Positions 10,629 to 18,708 of a stretch of 64,000 bases of DNA are shown here, one piece after another. Both the position numbers and the translations under genes were made by a program. The stretch is from the NCBI RefSeq assembly GCF_003182475.1, contig NZ_QGTS01000005.1:62001-126000 (forward strand), given 5' to 3'. Numbering within the stretch: position 1 is the stretch's first letter; every line of letters starts with the position of its first letter. The notes beneath the pieces are model-generated. The model made no database searches. It had not been told where the DNA came from and was given only the letters and a program-made list of their open reading frames with translations. This DNA comes from Mangrovibacter plantisponsor (GTDB lineage: Bacteria > Pseudomonadota > Gammaproteobacteria > Enterobacterales > Enterobacteriaceae).

Positions 10629-12095
10629 ATGCTACGTATCGCTAAAGAAGCACTGACGTTTGACGACGTTCTCCTCGTTCCCGCTCATTCTACTGTTCTG
10701 CCGAATACTGCAGATCTCAGTACTCAATTGACGAAAACCATTCGCCTGAACATTCCTATGCTGTCTGCTGCCATGGACACCGTGACAGAAGCACGCCTTG
10801 CTATTGCACTGGCTCAGGAAGGCGGGATTGGCTTTATCCACAAGAACATGTCCATTGAACGCCAGGCAGAAGAAGTTCGCCGGGTGAAAAAACACGAAAG
10901 CGGCATTGTTACTGACCCACAAACCGTTTTGCCAACCACCACCCTGCGTGAAGTAAAAGAACTGACCGAACGCAATGGTTTCGCTGGCTACCCGGTGGTG
11001 GCTGCCGACAATGAACTGGTTGGGATCATCACTGGTCGTGACGTTCGCTTTGTGACTGACCTGAACCAGGCTGTCAGCGTTTATATGACGCCGAAAGATC
11101 GCCTGGTTACGGTTCGTGAAGGCGAATCCCGTGACGTAGTGTTGTCTAAAATGCATGAAAAACGTGTTGAGAAAGCGCTGGTTGTGGACGAAAGCTTCCA
11201 TCTGCGCGGCATGATCACCGTTAAAGACTTCCAGAAAGCAGAGCGTAAACCGAACGCCTGTAAAGACGAACATGGCCGTCTGCGTGTGGGTGCTGCAGTA
11301 GGTGCTGGTGCCGGCAACGAAGAGCGTGTGGATGCCCTGGTTGCTGCTGGTGTTGATATCCTGCTGATTGACTCCTCTCATGGCCATTCTGAAGGTGTAT
11401 TGCAGCGTATTCGTGAAACTCGCGCTAAATACCCTAACCTGCAAATCATTGGTGGTAACGTGGCAACAGCTGCGGGTGCCCGTGCACTGGCCGATGCCGG
11501 TTGCAGCGCAGTGAAAGTAGGGATTGGCCCGGGCTCCATCTGTACTACCCGTATCGTAACAGGTGTGGGTGTACCGCAAATTACCGCTGTTTCCGACGCA
11601 GTAGAAGCGCTGGAAGGTACCGGTATTCCGGTTATCGCTGATGGCGGTATTCGCTTCTCTGGTGACATCGCGAAAGCGCTGGCTGCGGGTGCAAGTGCTG
11701 TAATGGTTGGTTCCATGCTGGCAGGTACTGAAGAATCCCCAGGTGAAATTGAACTCTATCAGGGCCGTTCTTTTAAATCCTACCGTGGTATGGGTTCTCT
11801 GGGCGCTATGTCCAAAGGCTCTTCAGACCGCTATTTCCAAAGCGACAACGCAGCAGACAAACTGGTACCTGAAGGGATTGAAGGCCGCGTTGCCTATAAA
11901 GGCCGCCTGAAAGAAATCGTTCATCAGCAAATGGGCGGCCTGCGTTCCTGTATGGGCCTGACCGGCTGTGGTACTATTGATGAATTACGCACTAAAGCGG
12001 AATTTGTACGTATCAGCGGTGCCGGGATTCAGGAAAGTCACGTTCACGATGTGACCATTACCAAAGAGTCTCCGAACTACCGTCTGGGCTCATGA
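10629..12095 (+). CDS. guaB: Inosine-5'-monophosphate dehydrogenase
   Basis: Oxidises IMP to XMP with NAD+, the committed step to GMP. The 488 residues match the family. The TIM barrel is interrupted by tandem CBS domains at about 92-205. The catalytic Cys is in the loop [11 protein letters not shown] (about 298-308). The flap and the GMGSLGAM and SSDRYF blocks are present. It is first gene of guaBA; a stable hairpin (12103-12124) lies between it and guaA and may lower readthrough. Confidence 0.98.
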   Translation: MLRIAKEALTFDDVLLVPAHSTVLPNTADLSTQLTKTIRLNIPMLSAAMDTVTEARLAIALAQEGGIGFIHKNMSIERQAEEVRRVKKHESGIVTDPQTVLPTTTLREVKELTERNGFAGYPVVAADNELVGIITGRDVRFVTDLNQAVSVYMTPKDRLVTVREGESRDVVLSKMHEKRVEKALVVDESFHLRGMITVKDFQKAERKPNACKDEHGRLRVGAAVGAGAGNEERVDALVAAGVDILLIDSSHGHSEGVLQRIRETRAKYPNLQIIGGNVATAAGARALADAGCSAVKVGIGPGSICTTRIVTGVGVPQITAVSDAVEALEGTGIPVIADGGIRFSGDIAKALAAGASAVMVGSMLAGTEESPGEIELYQGRSFKSYRGMGSLGAMSKGSSDRYFQSDNAADKLVPEGIEGRVAYKGRLKEIVHQQMGGLRSCMGLTGCGTIDELRTKAEFVRISGAGIQESHVHDVTITKESPNYRLGS

Positions 12096-12102
12096 TTATT
12101 CA

Positions 12103-12124
12103 CGCCCGGCAGTCGTGCCGGGCG
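12103..12124 (+). terminator. guaB-guaA intercistronic hairpin
   Basis: Nine-base perfect arms 12103-12111 and 12116-12124 with a GTCG loop, followed by ATTCTTT. It lies 8 nt after guaB and 33 nt before guaA, so it may act as a partial terminator or protect the guaB mRNA end. Confidence 0.5.
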
Positions 12125-12156
12125 ATTCTTTATTCTCTGCCTCGGAATTAGCGTCA

Positions 12157-13734
12157 ATGACGGAAAATATCCATAACCATCGCATCCTCATTCTTGATTT
12201 CGGTTCTCAGTACACTCAGCTGGTTGCGCGCCGCGTGCGTGAGCTGGGCGTTTACTGTGAACTGTGGGCCTGGGATGTAACAGAAGAACAAATCCGTGCC
12301 TTTAATCCGAACGGGATAATCCTGTCTGGCGGCCCGGAGAGCACCACAGAAGAAAACAGCCCTCGTGCGCCGGAATATGTCTTCACTGCAGGCGTACCGG
12401 TACTGGGCGTGTGCTACGGCATGCAAACCATGGCAATGCAGTTAGGTGGCCATGTTGAAGGTTCTAATCAGCGTGAGTTTGGTTATGCTCAGGTTGAAGT
12501 GATGACGGATTCTGCCCTGATTCACGGCATCGAAGACAGCCTGAGCGGCGAAAATCGCCCGTTGCTGGATGTCTGGATGAGCCATGGCGATAAAGTCACT
12601 GCAATCCCGTCTGACTTTGTGACTGTCGCCAGCACAGAGACTTGTCCGTTCGCCATTATGGCTAACGAAGAAAAGCGTTTTTATGGCGTGCAGTTCCACC
12701 CGGAAGTAACGCACACTCGCCAGGGGCAGCGTATTCTGGAACGTTTCATTCGCGATATCTGCAAATGTGAAGCGTTGTGGACGCCTGCGCGAATTATTGA
12801 TGACGCGGTATCCCGCATTCGCGAGCAGGTAGGTTCTGATAAAGTAATCCTTGGCCTGTCTGGTGGGGTGGATTCATCTGTAACGGCAATGCTGCTGCAC
12901 CGCGCTATTGGTGAGAACCTGACTTGCGTGTTTGTAGATAACGGTCTGCTGCGCCTTAACGAAGCCGACCAGGTGATGGAAATGTTCGGCGACCGTTTTG
13001 GTCTCAACATTGTTCATGTGAATGCAGAAGAGCGCTTCCTGACTGCTCTGGCTGGTATTGATGACCCGGAAGCCAAACGTAAAACCATTGGCCGTGTGTT
13101 CGTTGAAGTTTTTGATGAAGAAGCACTGCGCCTGGAAGACGTGAAATGGCTGGCTCAGGGCACTATCTACCCTGATGTTATCGAGTCTGCTGCTTCTGCT
13201 ACCGGTAAAGCCCATGTGATTAAATCACACCACAATGTGGGCGGCTTACCGAAAGAGATGAAAATGGGCCTGGTTGAACCGCTCAAAGAACTCTTTAAAG
13301 ATGAAGTCCGCAAAATTGGCCTGGAGCTTGGCCTGCCATACGATATGCTCTACCGTCACCCGTTCCCGGGGCCGGGCCTTGGTGTTCGCGTACTGGGCGA
13401 AGTGAAGAAAGAATACTGTGATCTGCTGCGTAGTGCTGATGCCATTTTTATTGAAGAACTGCGTAAAGCCGATCTCTACGATAAAGTGAGCCAGGCGTTC
13501 ACTGTATTCCTGCCGGTACGTTCTGTTGGCGTGATGGGCGATGGCCGTAAGTACGACTGGGTGGTTTCCCTGCGCGCTGTCGAAACTATCGACTTCATGA
13601 CAGCTCACTGGGCTCACCTGCCGTATGACTTCCTTGGCCGCGTTTCCAACCGGATCATTAACGAAGTGAACGGTATTTCCCGTGTGGTTTATGATATTTC
13701 CGGTAAACCGCCAGCTACGATTGAGTGGGAATAA
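12157..13734 (+). CDS. guaA: GMP synthase (glutamine-hydrolysing)
   Basis: Converts XMP to GMP using ATP and glutamine. The 525 residues contain an N-terminal class I amidotransferase with nucleophile Cys in GVCYGMQT (about 83-90) and His/Glu in FHPEVTHT (about 180-187). The ATP-pyrophosphatase P-loop GLSGGVDSS lies at about 231-239, and a C-terminal dimerisation domain ends in IEWE. The start is ATG 12157 ([11 protein letters not shown]), as in E. coli. The terminator at 13781-13810 closes the operon. Confidence 0.98.
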   Translation: MTENIHNHRILILDFGSQYTQLVARRVRELGVYCELWAWDVTEEQIRAFNPNGIILSGGPESTTEENSPRAPEYVFTAGVPVLGVCYGMQTMAMQLGGHVEGSNQREFGYAQVEVMTDSALIHGIEDSLSGENRPLLDVWMSHGDKVTAIPSDFVTVASTETCPFAIMANEEKRFYGVQFHPEVTHTRQGQRILERFIRDICKCEALWTPARIIDDAVSRIREQVGSDKVILGLSGGVDSSVTAMLLHRAIGENLTCVFVDNGLLRLNEADQVMEMFGDRFGLNIVHVNAEERFLTALAGIDDPEAKRKTIGRVFVEVFDEEALRLEDVKWLAQGTIYPDVIESAASATGKAHVIKSHHNVGGLPKEMKMGLVEPLKELFKDEVRKIGLELGLPYDMLYRHPFPGPGLGVRVLGEVKKEYCDLLRSADAIFIEELRKADLYDKVSQAFTVFLPVRSVGVMGDGRKYDWVVSLRAVETIDFMTAHWAHLPYDFLGRVSNRIINEVNGISRVVYDISGKPPATIEWE

Positions 13735-13780
13735 GCCAATAACCCTTCCTAAGTATTCATGAATAGATAAAACTGCAATC

Positions 13781-13810
13781 AACCCTCTGTTTTACAGGGG
13801 GTTTTTATTT
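13781..13810 (+). terminator. Intrinsic terminator of guaBA
   Basis: Nine-base arms 13781-13789 and 13795-13803 pair with one G-U, followed by TTTTATTT. Confidence 0.8.
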
Positions 13811-13932
13811 ATGTGCACCTGTGGATACATTCCACTTTCAGTGAGTGGAAGAAATCAGCTTCCGGCAGGAACAAATTGAACTCTGTACTTAATCTGGGCC
13901 TATTTCTCAGAAGAGCAGGGGGGCATGAGATC

Positions 13933-13988
13933 TTGTTGGTGGTCTAAATATAGTCTATATTAAAACCGAGACATGACCATTAGGCGGA
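13933..13988 (+). promoter_or_regulatory. Promoter, operator palindrome and RBS of the toxin-antitoxin operon
   Basis: TTGTTG (13933-13938) and TATATT (13956-13961) are spaced by 17 bp and form a good sigma-70 promoter. The palindrome AATATAG-T-CTATATT (13947-13961) covers the -10. Antitoxins of this family typically repress their own operon from such a site. AGGCGGA (13982-13988) is the ribosome-binding site for ATG 13994. Confidence 0.6.
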
Positions 13989-13993
13989 CCAAC

Positions 13994-14227
13994 ATGAAAG
14001 TAGAGACAATCAGCTACGTTAAAAAGAACGCAGCAACGCTTGATCTGTCAGAACCCATCCTGGTCACACAAAATGGTGTGCCTGCTTACGTTATAGAGTC
14101 TTATGACCAGCAGCAGGAACGGGAGAACGCCATTGCTTTGCTGAAGCTGCTTACCCTGTCAGAGAAAGATAAAGCGGAAGGGCGCGTGTTCTCGAAAGAC
14201 GAGTTGCTGGATGGAATTACGGATTAA
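13994..14227 (+). CDS. Phd/YefM-family antitoxin
   Basis: The 77-residue product begins [21 protein letters not shown] and continues with the N-terminal Phd/YefM DNA-binding core ([15 protein letters not shown], about 25-39). An acidic helical tail then wraps the toxin in relatives. It should neutralise the toxin encoded 30 bp downstream and, with it, repress the operon through the palindrome at 13947-13961. ATG 13994 is preferred to the in-frame codon at 13973 because of the AGGCGGA site. The gene sits in the guaA-yfgG interval, where E. coli has no such pair. Confidence 0.85.
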   Translation: MKVETISYVKKNAATLDLSEPILVTQNGVPAYVIESYDQQQERENAIALLKLLTLSEKDKAEGRVFSKDELLDGITD

Positions 14228-14257
14228 ACGCAGCGCGCTCAACGTTAAAGGATTTTC

Positions 14258-14590
14258 ATGGAACAGCAGGTGACTTTTGAGTACACGCTGACGGTAAAGC
14301 ACTGCATCGACACAATAGCCAGTTTCCTGAAGCGCGTTGATGTTGAGCCGCGTCCGGTTATCGCAGATATTCTCACACAGTTTGAGAGTACCGTAGGCCA
14401 GTTCCCCCTGGGCTGCCAGATTTGCCCCGAATTGCTGAAAATTGGCTGCGCCAAATACCGGGAGTTTAACCACGCTGAAGGCTACCGGGTTTTGTATTCC
14501 GTAGACGGAACGTTAGTGACCGCGCATGCGATCCTGGCACATCGGCAGGACGTCCAGCAATTGTTGTTTAAGCGTCTGATCATGGCCTGA
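14258..14590 (+). CDS. RelE/ParE-superfamily toxin
   Basis: The 110-residue product lies 30 bp after a YefM-like antitoxin. It has the superfamily C-terminal pattern YREFNHAEGYRVLYSVDG followed by a beta strand and the short helix AHRQDVQQLLFKRL. RelE members cleave mRNA on the ribosome and ParE members poison gyrase; I cannot tell which from sequence alone. The N-terminus (CIDTIASFLKRVDVEP) is helical and longer than in minimal RelE proteins. ATG 14258 has an AAAGGA site. No frameshift or truncation is visible, so the module looks intact. Confidence 0.8.
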   Translation: MEQQVTFEYTLTVKHCIDTIASFLKRVDVEPRPVIADILTQFESTVGQFPLGCQICPELLKIGCAKYREFNHAEGYRVLYSVDGTLVTAHAILAHRQDVQQLLFKRLIMA

Positions 14591-14920
14591 TAGCCCTGGA
14601 TGTGTGTTGTACGGCAATAATTCGAGTCTAAAGAGCGTGTTTGTAAATCATCATAACAATATGATTAATATCACAAATTTCATCATCTTGACGGTATTTA
14701 TTACAGTGTCATCTGGAAGTGGTTGTCATAAAACTCTGTGATAACAAGATGTTGGATGGTTTCTAAACCATTGAGTGGGGCTCCTTTAAGAAAGGTCTGG
14801 CATTAACAGTCACTAAATAATACTTAAGTCCACGTAATTGCGGACTTTTTTTATTTTTGGATTAGTCATTTTTGGCAATATCTGGCAACACCAGGCATGG
14901 TTTGACCATGGTATGTAGTA
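14591..14920. other. Intergenic region after the toxin gene
   Basis: This 330-bp AT-rich gap has no supported gene. A terminator-like hairpin with T-run lies at 14826-14855 (core arms AAGTCC 14826-14831 and GGACTT 14842-14847, then about eight T). It is oriented to end transcription from the left. A short perfect stem TGGTTT-CT-AAACCA lies near 14756-14769. Confidence 0.5.
14826..14855 (+). terminator. Intrinsic terminator downstream of the toxin-antitoxin operon
   Basis: Arms AAGTCC / GGACTT with further inner pairs, followed by an uninterrupted T-run and TATTTTT. Confidence 0.65.
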
Positions 14921-15124
14921 CTAGTCTTTCGGATCAAGCTGCCAGTCATGCTTAGGGTCTGGTATAAATGTGGTTCCACTTCCATCATAGTTCGTCCCCC
15001 ACCATGTAATAAATAGCCATCCGCCATGTACTTTGGCTCTCCAGGAGTCTCTGGGGCCCCCTTCATTGTCAATACGTTCCCACTTTAATACTCCGGTACT
15101 TTTAGGTTTAGATAACAATCCCAT
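14921..15124 (-). CDS. Small protein of unknown function (67 residues)
   Basis: I do not recognise a family. The product is rich in Trp and Gly (SWRAKVHGGWLFITWWG) and ends in FIPDPKHDWQLDPKD; it looks like a small soluble beta fold without signal peptide or membrane span. The start at 15124 is set by an excellent AAGGAGG site (complement of 15133-15139); two upstream in-frame codons lack one. It is encoded 132 bp after the 229-residue gene on the same strand and may form a unit with it. AT-rich composition sets it apart from the flanking core genes. An immunity-type or accessory protein is possible but unproven. Confidence 0.65.
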   Translation of the reverse strand: MGLLSKPKSTGVLKWERIDNEGGPRDSWRAKVHGGWLFITWWGTNYDGSGTTFIPDPKHDWQLDPKD

Positions 15125-15256
15125 AAATCCTTCCTCCTTCACCATGGTGCTTAATGTTAAGCTCAATTGTGCCCCATGGAAGATACCTCAGCCTATAAAT
15201 TAAAACTGCAATAGACGAATGTACATGCGTCTATTCAAATGAATGGTTACACGCAA

Positions 15257-15946
15257 TTATGATCTCCATAATTGTCGATATTGAATATTAAGATTTGTAC
15301 CACCGGAACCTGAACTATCATCTACATACAGGTCCCATTTGTTAGGCTCTTCAATATTTGTTACTCCAAACCCACCAACATACAAAAAATCAGCATTCCG
15401 GTTTTTAAAAACGTCTCTGCCTATAATATATTCATAGTCGTGAAGATATTCGTAGAGTTTTATTAAGTGAGCAGGGGAAATTCCATCGTTGTTACCGCAC
15501 ACCATGAGCTCCAGTTCCTCGGGGGTATCTATTTCAAACTGTTTGCTGTCCAGTTTATCTGATTTGATTAAGTATGTTGATACATCAACTGTAGCGAGCC
15601 AACACTCTTTAGGAAAATCATCTTTAACACTGAATGGAGAAAGAGAGAACTTGATTCCCAGTACGTCAATTAATTGATATTTCACCCATTGGTGATATCT
15701 GGAGAATTTAATATTTCTGCTTTCTTCAAGGAATTTTTTAAGCCAGTGTTTTTCACCTACAAAAACGAACTTCTTATCCTGCTCTAATTGTTCCAGCTCT
15801 GCAATTCTCTTTTCTATATCTGCCGAACTAAAAACACTGAGCGCAGTGCCAGTAAATGATATTGTTCTTTGTGAATTAAATATTTCCTCATAATGTTCTG
15901 GTTCTATGAAATCTCGATTTCTTTTATCATCTATAGTTAAAATCAT
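15257..15946 (-). CDS. Hypothetical protein (229 residues), AT-rich accessory gene
   Basis: I do not recognise a family. The product is acidic and soluble, with no signal peptide or membrane span. A Glu/Lys-rich helical stretch lies at about 43-65 (SADIEKRIAELEQLEQDKK). Aromatic-rich segments and a Gly/Ser turn (YVDDSSGSGGTNL) lie near the C-terminus. ATG 15946 has an AGGAAA site. Codon use and base composition are clearly more AT-rich than the surrounding core genes, which suggests horizontal acquisition. It is followed on the same strand by the 67-residue gene. Such pairs are common among orphan immunity genes, but nothing in the sequence proves that. Confidence 0.7.
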   Translation of the reverse strand: MILTIDDKRNRDFIEPEHYEEIFNSQRTISFTGTALSVFSSADIEKRIAELEQLEQDKKFVFVGEKHWLKKFLEESRNIKFSRYHQWVKYQLIDVLGIKFSLSPFSVKDDFPKECWLATVDVSTYLIKSDKLDSKQFEIDTPEELELMVCGNNDGISPAHLIKLYEYLHDYEYIIGRDVFKNRNADFLYVGGFGVTNIEEPNKWDLYVDDSSGSGGTNLNIQYRQLWRS

Positions 15947-16548
15947 CTATGTTTCCTGTATGTATAACAGTGTCTTCTCAGTAGGCGTATTTTTATGGAA
16001 CTCTCATAACATACTGACGCTGGGAACGTAATACACAGCTATCACCGGCTTATTCGATTGAGAATCGAAAAAATTACAGAGCATGTCTGTATAACCACAA
16101 ATTCACAATCACTGTCATAATCTATTATTAACGTATGTGGGTCAAGGACTGACAAGACAAAGAAGCCTGGATACCAGGTGTTGGATGAATTTGGGGCAGA
16201 AGCAAGCTGGTTTTTTAGCAACAAAAACCAGTACATTGTTGATGAACTGTATAAGTGTGGTGACCGGGGCTGATTGCTTACCATTTACAACATTGACCTG
16301 CAGTAATCATGAGATCAGCAGTGGGGTAATCCAGTAAGCCGCAACTGCAACGCCCAACCAGCATGCTACATATTACCAGTATGCTAAAAGCCACTGTATT
16401 TGTATGAATCTACTGGCCAGGAGAATGCAAAACCTATTGTTATCAGTATAATTTAGCTCTGATTGCCTCAGGTTTGATATGGTTTTGTGTGTCAGTCATT
16501 GTTTCGTTAGCCCTTTCAGTTATGGTGAAAATATATAGGGAGTGTCGG
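15947..16548. other. 602-bp gap with a decayed coding fragment
   Basis: A frame open from 16121 to a TGA at 16270-16272 on the + strand encodes a protein-like tail (PGYQVLDEFGAEASWFF ... YIVDELYKCGDRG) but has no start codon or ribosome-binding site, so it looks like the 3' end of a lost gene. A perfect inverted repeat TTCGATT-GAG-AATCGAA lies at 16053-16069. A perfect -10 TATAAT at 16447-16452, without a good -35, may serve the DUF711 gene. Nothing else is supported. Confidence 0.45.
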
Positions 16549-17781
16549 GTGGATTATAAAGATAAAGCACTGTGTAAAATACGGACGGTAACGGCATTTT
16601 TATCTTTAAATAGAGATAAAGAAAGTTGGAAAGGTGAAGTTAACCGGGCTTCAAAATTTTTATCAGAGTTAACTGCTGAGTTTAAAAAACATCACTATAC
16701 GGTACAGTCTGTTCGGGTGGTGACCAATCCATTTGGGGAGTATCTCAATTTAAGCAGTTTAGAGAGCGCCCGGGCTGATTTACGTTACATTAGTGATTTA
16801 CTCGCTGAACATAGCCAGTCAGGAGTAAGGGTCAGGTTTGCTGTTGGCGAAGCAAAAACCGCAAGAGAAATTGAGTTGCTTCCTGAACTCATTAGTGAGT
16901 TTGGGGATTTATGCAATGCATGTGTGAATGTTCCCCTGGATGAGTTTGGTGTTCTCGATAATGAACTCATAAACAACGCTGCTATATGCGTGAAAAAAAT
17001 CAGTGCGATAACGCCCCGTGGGGAAGGTAATTTTAATTTCACCGTTAACTTCAACTGTAAACCGCTCATTCCATATTTCCCGGCCGGGTACCATCAGAGA
17101 GAATTAGGGGATTGTTTTGTCATTGGCCTGGAAACCCCCGATTTGCTGGTCAGCACACTGAAAGCTTTTAATGCCGAAACAAAAGTTACCAGCCATAATG
17201 AACGGTTCAGCAGTTATTATAAAATACTGCATACAGCTCTTCAGTATCATATCTCTGCTATTCAACAGATTATGGCTGATGCAGAAATGGAATTCCCTTT
17301 CAAATTTTCCGGTTTTGATAGCTCAGCCGCACCATCAAAAAACTGTGCCAGTATGGCCGAAGTCTATGAACAAATGGGCGTGGAATACTTTGGCGCAGCA
17401 GGCACTGTCGAAGTATCTGCTTTATTGACGAAGGTATTCAAATCAGTCAAAGAAACCGAGTTAGTGGGTTTTTCAGGGTTAATGCTTGCGTTAACTGAAG
17501 ATAAAGGATTAGCGGATGGCTCTGTAAAAGCAAACTTTGATATTCGTGCCTTACTGACATACAGCGCTGTTTGTGGCATCGGCCTGGATACCGTACCTGT
17601 ACCTGGTGATGTCTCTGTTGAAAAACTGGCTGCTTTAATGAGAGATACCGGGACGATGGCTTTTCGTTTAAATAAGCCACTTACTGTGCGTGTATTTCCG
17701 GTTCCTGGATTGCAGGCTGGTGATATTACGCAGTTTGAAAGTGATGACTTGTGTAATTGTGCAGTGCTCGCTGTTCCATAA
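16549..17781 (+). CDS. DUF711 (UPF0210)-family protein
   Basis: Assigned to the DUF711 family, whose members are related to pyruvate formate-lyase-like folds and have no settled function. The 410 residues start with the family motif KIRTVTAFLSL. The C-terminus carries the hallmark CGIGLDTVPVPGD (about 344-356), then LNKPLTVRVFPVPGLQAGD. The start is GTG 16549, because AGGGAG lies six bases upstream and the family N-terminus follows at once. Extending to 16474 would add a spurious hydrophobic stretch. The gene is an insertion relative to the E. coli guaA-yfgG order and stands alone on its strand. A stem-loop follows at 17796-17828. Confidence 0.75.
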   Translation: MDYKDKALCKIRTVTAFLSLNRDKESWKGEVNRASKFLSELTAEFKKHHYTVQSVRVVTNPFGEYLNLSSLESARADLRYISDLLAEHSQSGVRVRFAVGEAKTAREIELLPELISEFGDLCNACVNVPLDEFGVLDNELINNAAICVKKISAITPRGEGNFNFTVNFNCKPLIPYFPAGYHQRELGDCFVIGLETPDLLVSTLKAFNAETKVTSHNERFSSYYKILHTALQYHISAIQQIMADAEMEFPFKFSGFDSSAAPSKNCASMAEVYEQMGVEYFGAAGTVEVSALLTKVFKSVKETELVGFSGLMLALTEDKGLADGSVKANFDIRALLTYSAVCGIGLDTVPVPGDVSVEKLAALMRDTGTMAFRLNKPLTVRVFPVPGLQAGDITQFESDDLCNCAVLAVP

Positions 17782-18179
17782 TGTTATTCAAGAAATATCA
17801 ATGGCGGTAATTAATACCGCTATTGATACTGGTATTTAATACAGATCTGTTTAAAAGTAGTGGCCTGAAAAGTAGCAATTATTTTTTTGCGTAAATTCAC
17901 CAGCTAATGGTCTGAGGGAATGACAGTAAAACAGCCGCTCTTAACCACAGGCAACCTGTGCTTTGTGTGTTTGCACTCGAGCCCGACGGCTATTCCAGCA
18001 TCTTCATTACCGGGCATGGGTTGTTAATAGGGCGCAAGCAAGCCGCCAGAGCGTGTGTCTGGATTGTGGCCTTCACTTTACTGGCTGAGCCTTACAGCAC
18101 AGATGCAGAGGGTTCTGTCTGCCAGCCAGTACCAGCAAACGGGGCTGTTTACCCGGCAAAATTTTTAAATCATTGCGTG
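17782..18179. other. Gap between the DUF711 gene and yfgG
   Basis: A 14-base-arm stem-loop (17796-17809 / 17815-17828, one G-U, loop ATTAA) lies 14 nt after the DUF711 stop and probably ends its transcript, though without a T-run. A frame at 17958-18191 on the + strand could encode 77 residues but has no ribosome-binding site or family I know. I do not call it a gene. Confidence 0.5.
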
Positions 18180-18383
18180 CTACTGTTGTGATTGTTGCTG
18201 AGAGGTGGCATCGATACTCAGGCTGGATTGCTGAGACTGGATTTTGTTCTGGTGGTGATACCATGCGCCAATGGCGGAATAAACAAAACGACCAAAGAAG
18301 AATAAAAAGCTGATTAACAACACTGTTCGTGCTATTCGGCTGTTAAATCGGTGTCGTCTGCGCATAGTGGTGGCGTTTGTCAC
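18180..18383 (-). CDS. yfgG: Small membrane protein YfgG
   Basis: The 67-residue product matches E. coli YfgG (63 residues) along its first half: MRRRHRFNSRIARTVLLISF, then FFFGRFVYSAIGAWYHHQNK. It has a basic N-terminus, one membrane span at about 18-36 and a Gln/Ser-rich tail. In E. coli it is annotated as a nickel/cobalt stress response protein; the mechanism is not known to me. It is divergent from yfgF, as in E. coli, and marks the right edge of the accessory island. Confidence 0.85.
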   Translation of the reverse strand: MTNATTMRRRHRFNSRIARTVLLISFLFFFGRFVYSAIGAWYHHQNKIQSQQSSLSIDATSQQQSQQ

Positions 18384-18708
18384 GAAATGGAACCTGTAGT
18401 AAACCCAAATGGGCGATACGCTTATTTAGGCACAGCTCTGTTATAAGGTCAATTCTTAATCACTAAAAAGGCATGCCTGCACTCGATATGTGGTGTGCTG
18501 TTCAGATAATTCAAAAGGGAAATATCTGTATTTTCGCTAAAACCGTGCATTCAGCGCCAGCGCTGGTTAACAATTCAGCGTGGATTGATCTGCGTCAAAT
18601 TAAAAGGGTGGGAGGGCACTAAAATTGCACGCCATTTCAGTCAGGCTCCTGGCGCAACGAAGGGAGCATTCACCGCCACAGATTTTTGGGCGAGGTTAAG
18701 CGGGCAAT
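18384..18708. other. Divergent yfgG-yfgF control region
   Basis: No gene is seen in these 325 bp. The region contains the FNR-type promoter of yfgF described separately (18585-18625). Confidence 0.5.
18585..18625 (+). promoter_or_regulatory. FNR-dependent class II promoter of yfgF
   Basis: TTGAT-CTGC-GTCAA (18585-18598) matches the FNR consensus TTGATN4ATCAA at nine of ten positions. A -10 TAAAAT lies at 18620-18625, which would place the FNR site near -41, the classical activating position. E. coli yfgF is reported to be anaerobically expressed, which agrees. Confidence 0.7.

Noticed and set aside
10632-11579. 315-codon frame antisense to guaB
   Set aside because: Shadow of guaB; its composition (many His, Asn, Phe) is typical of the complement of a conserved gene.
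17958-18191. 77-codon frame next to yfgG
   Set aside because: No ribosome-binding site or known family, and it overlaps the end of yfgG; it could be an unknown small gene but is not supported.
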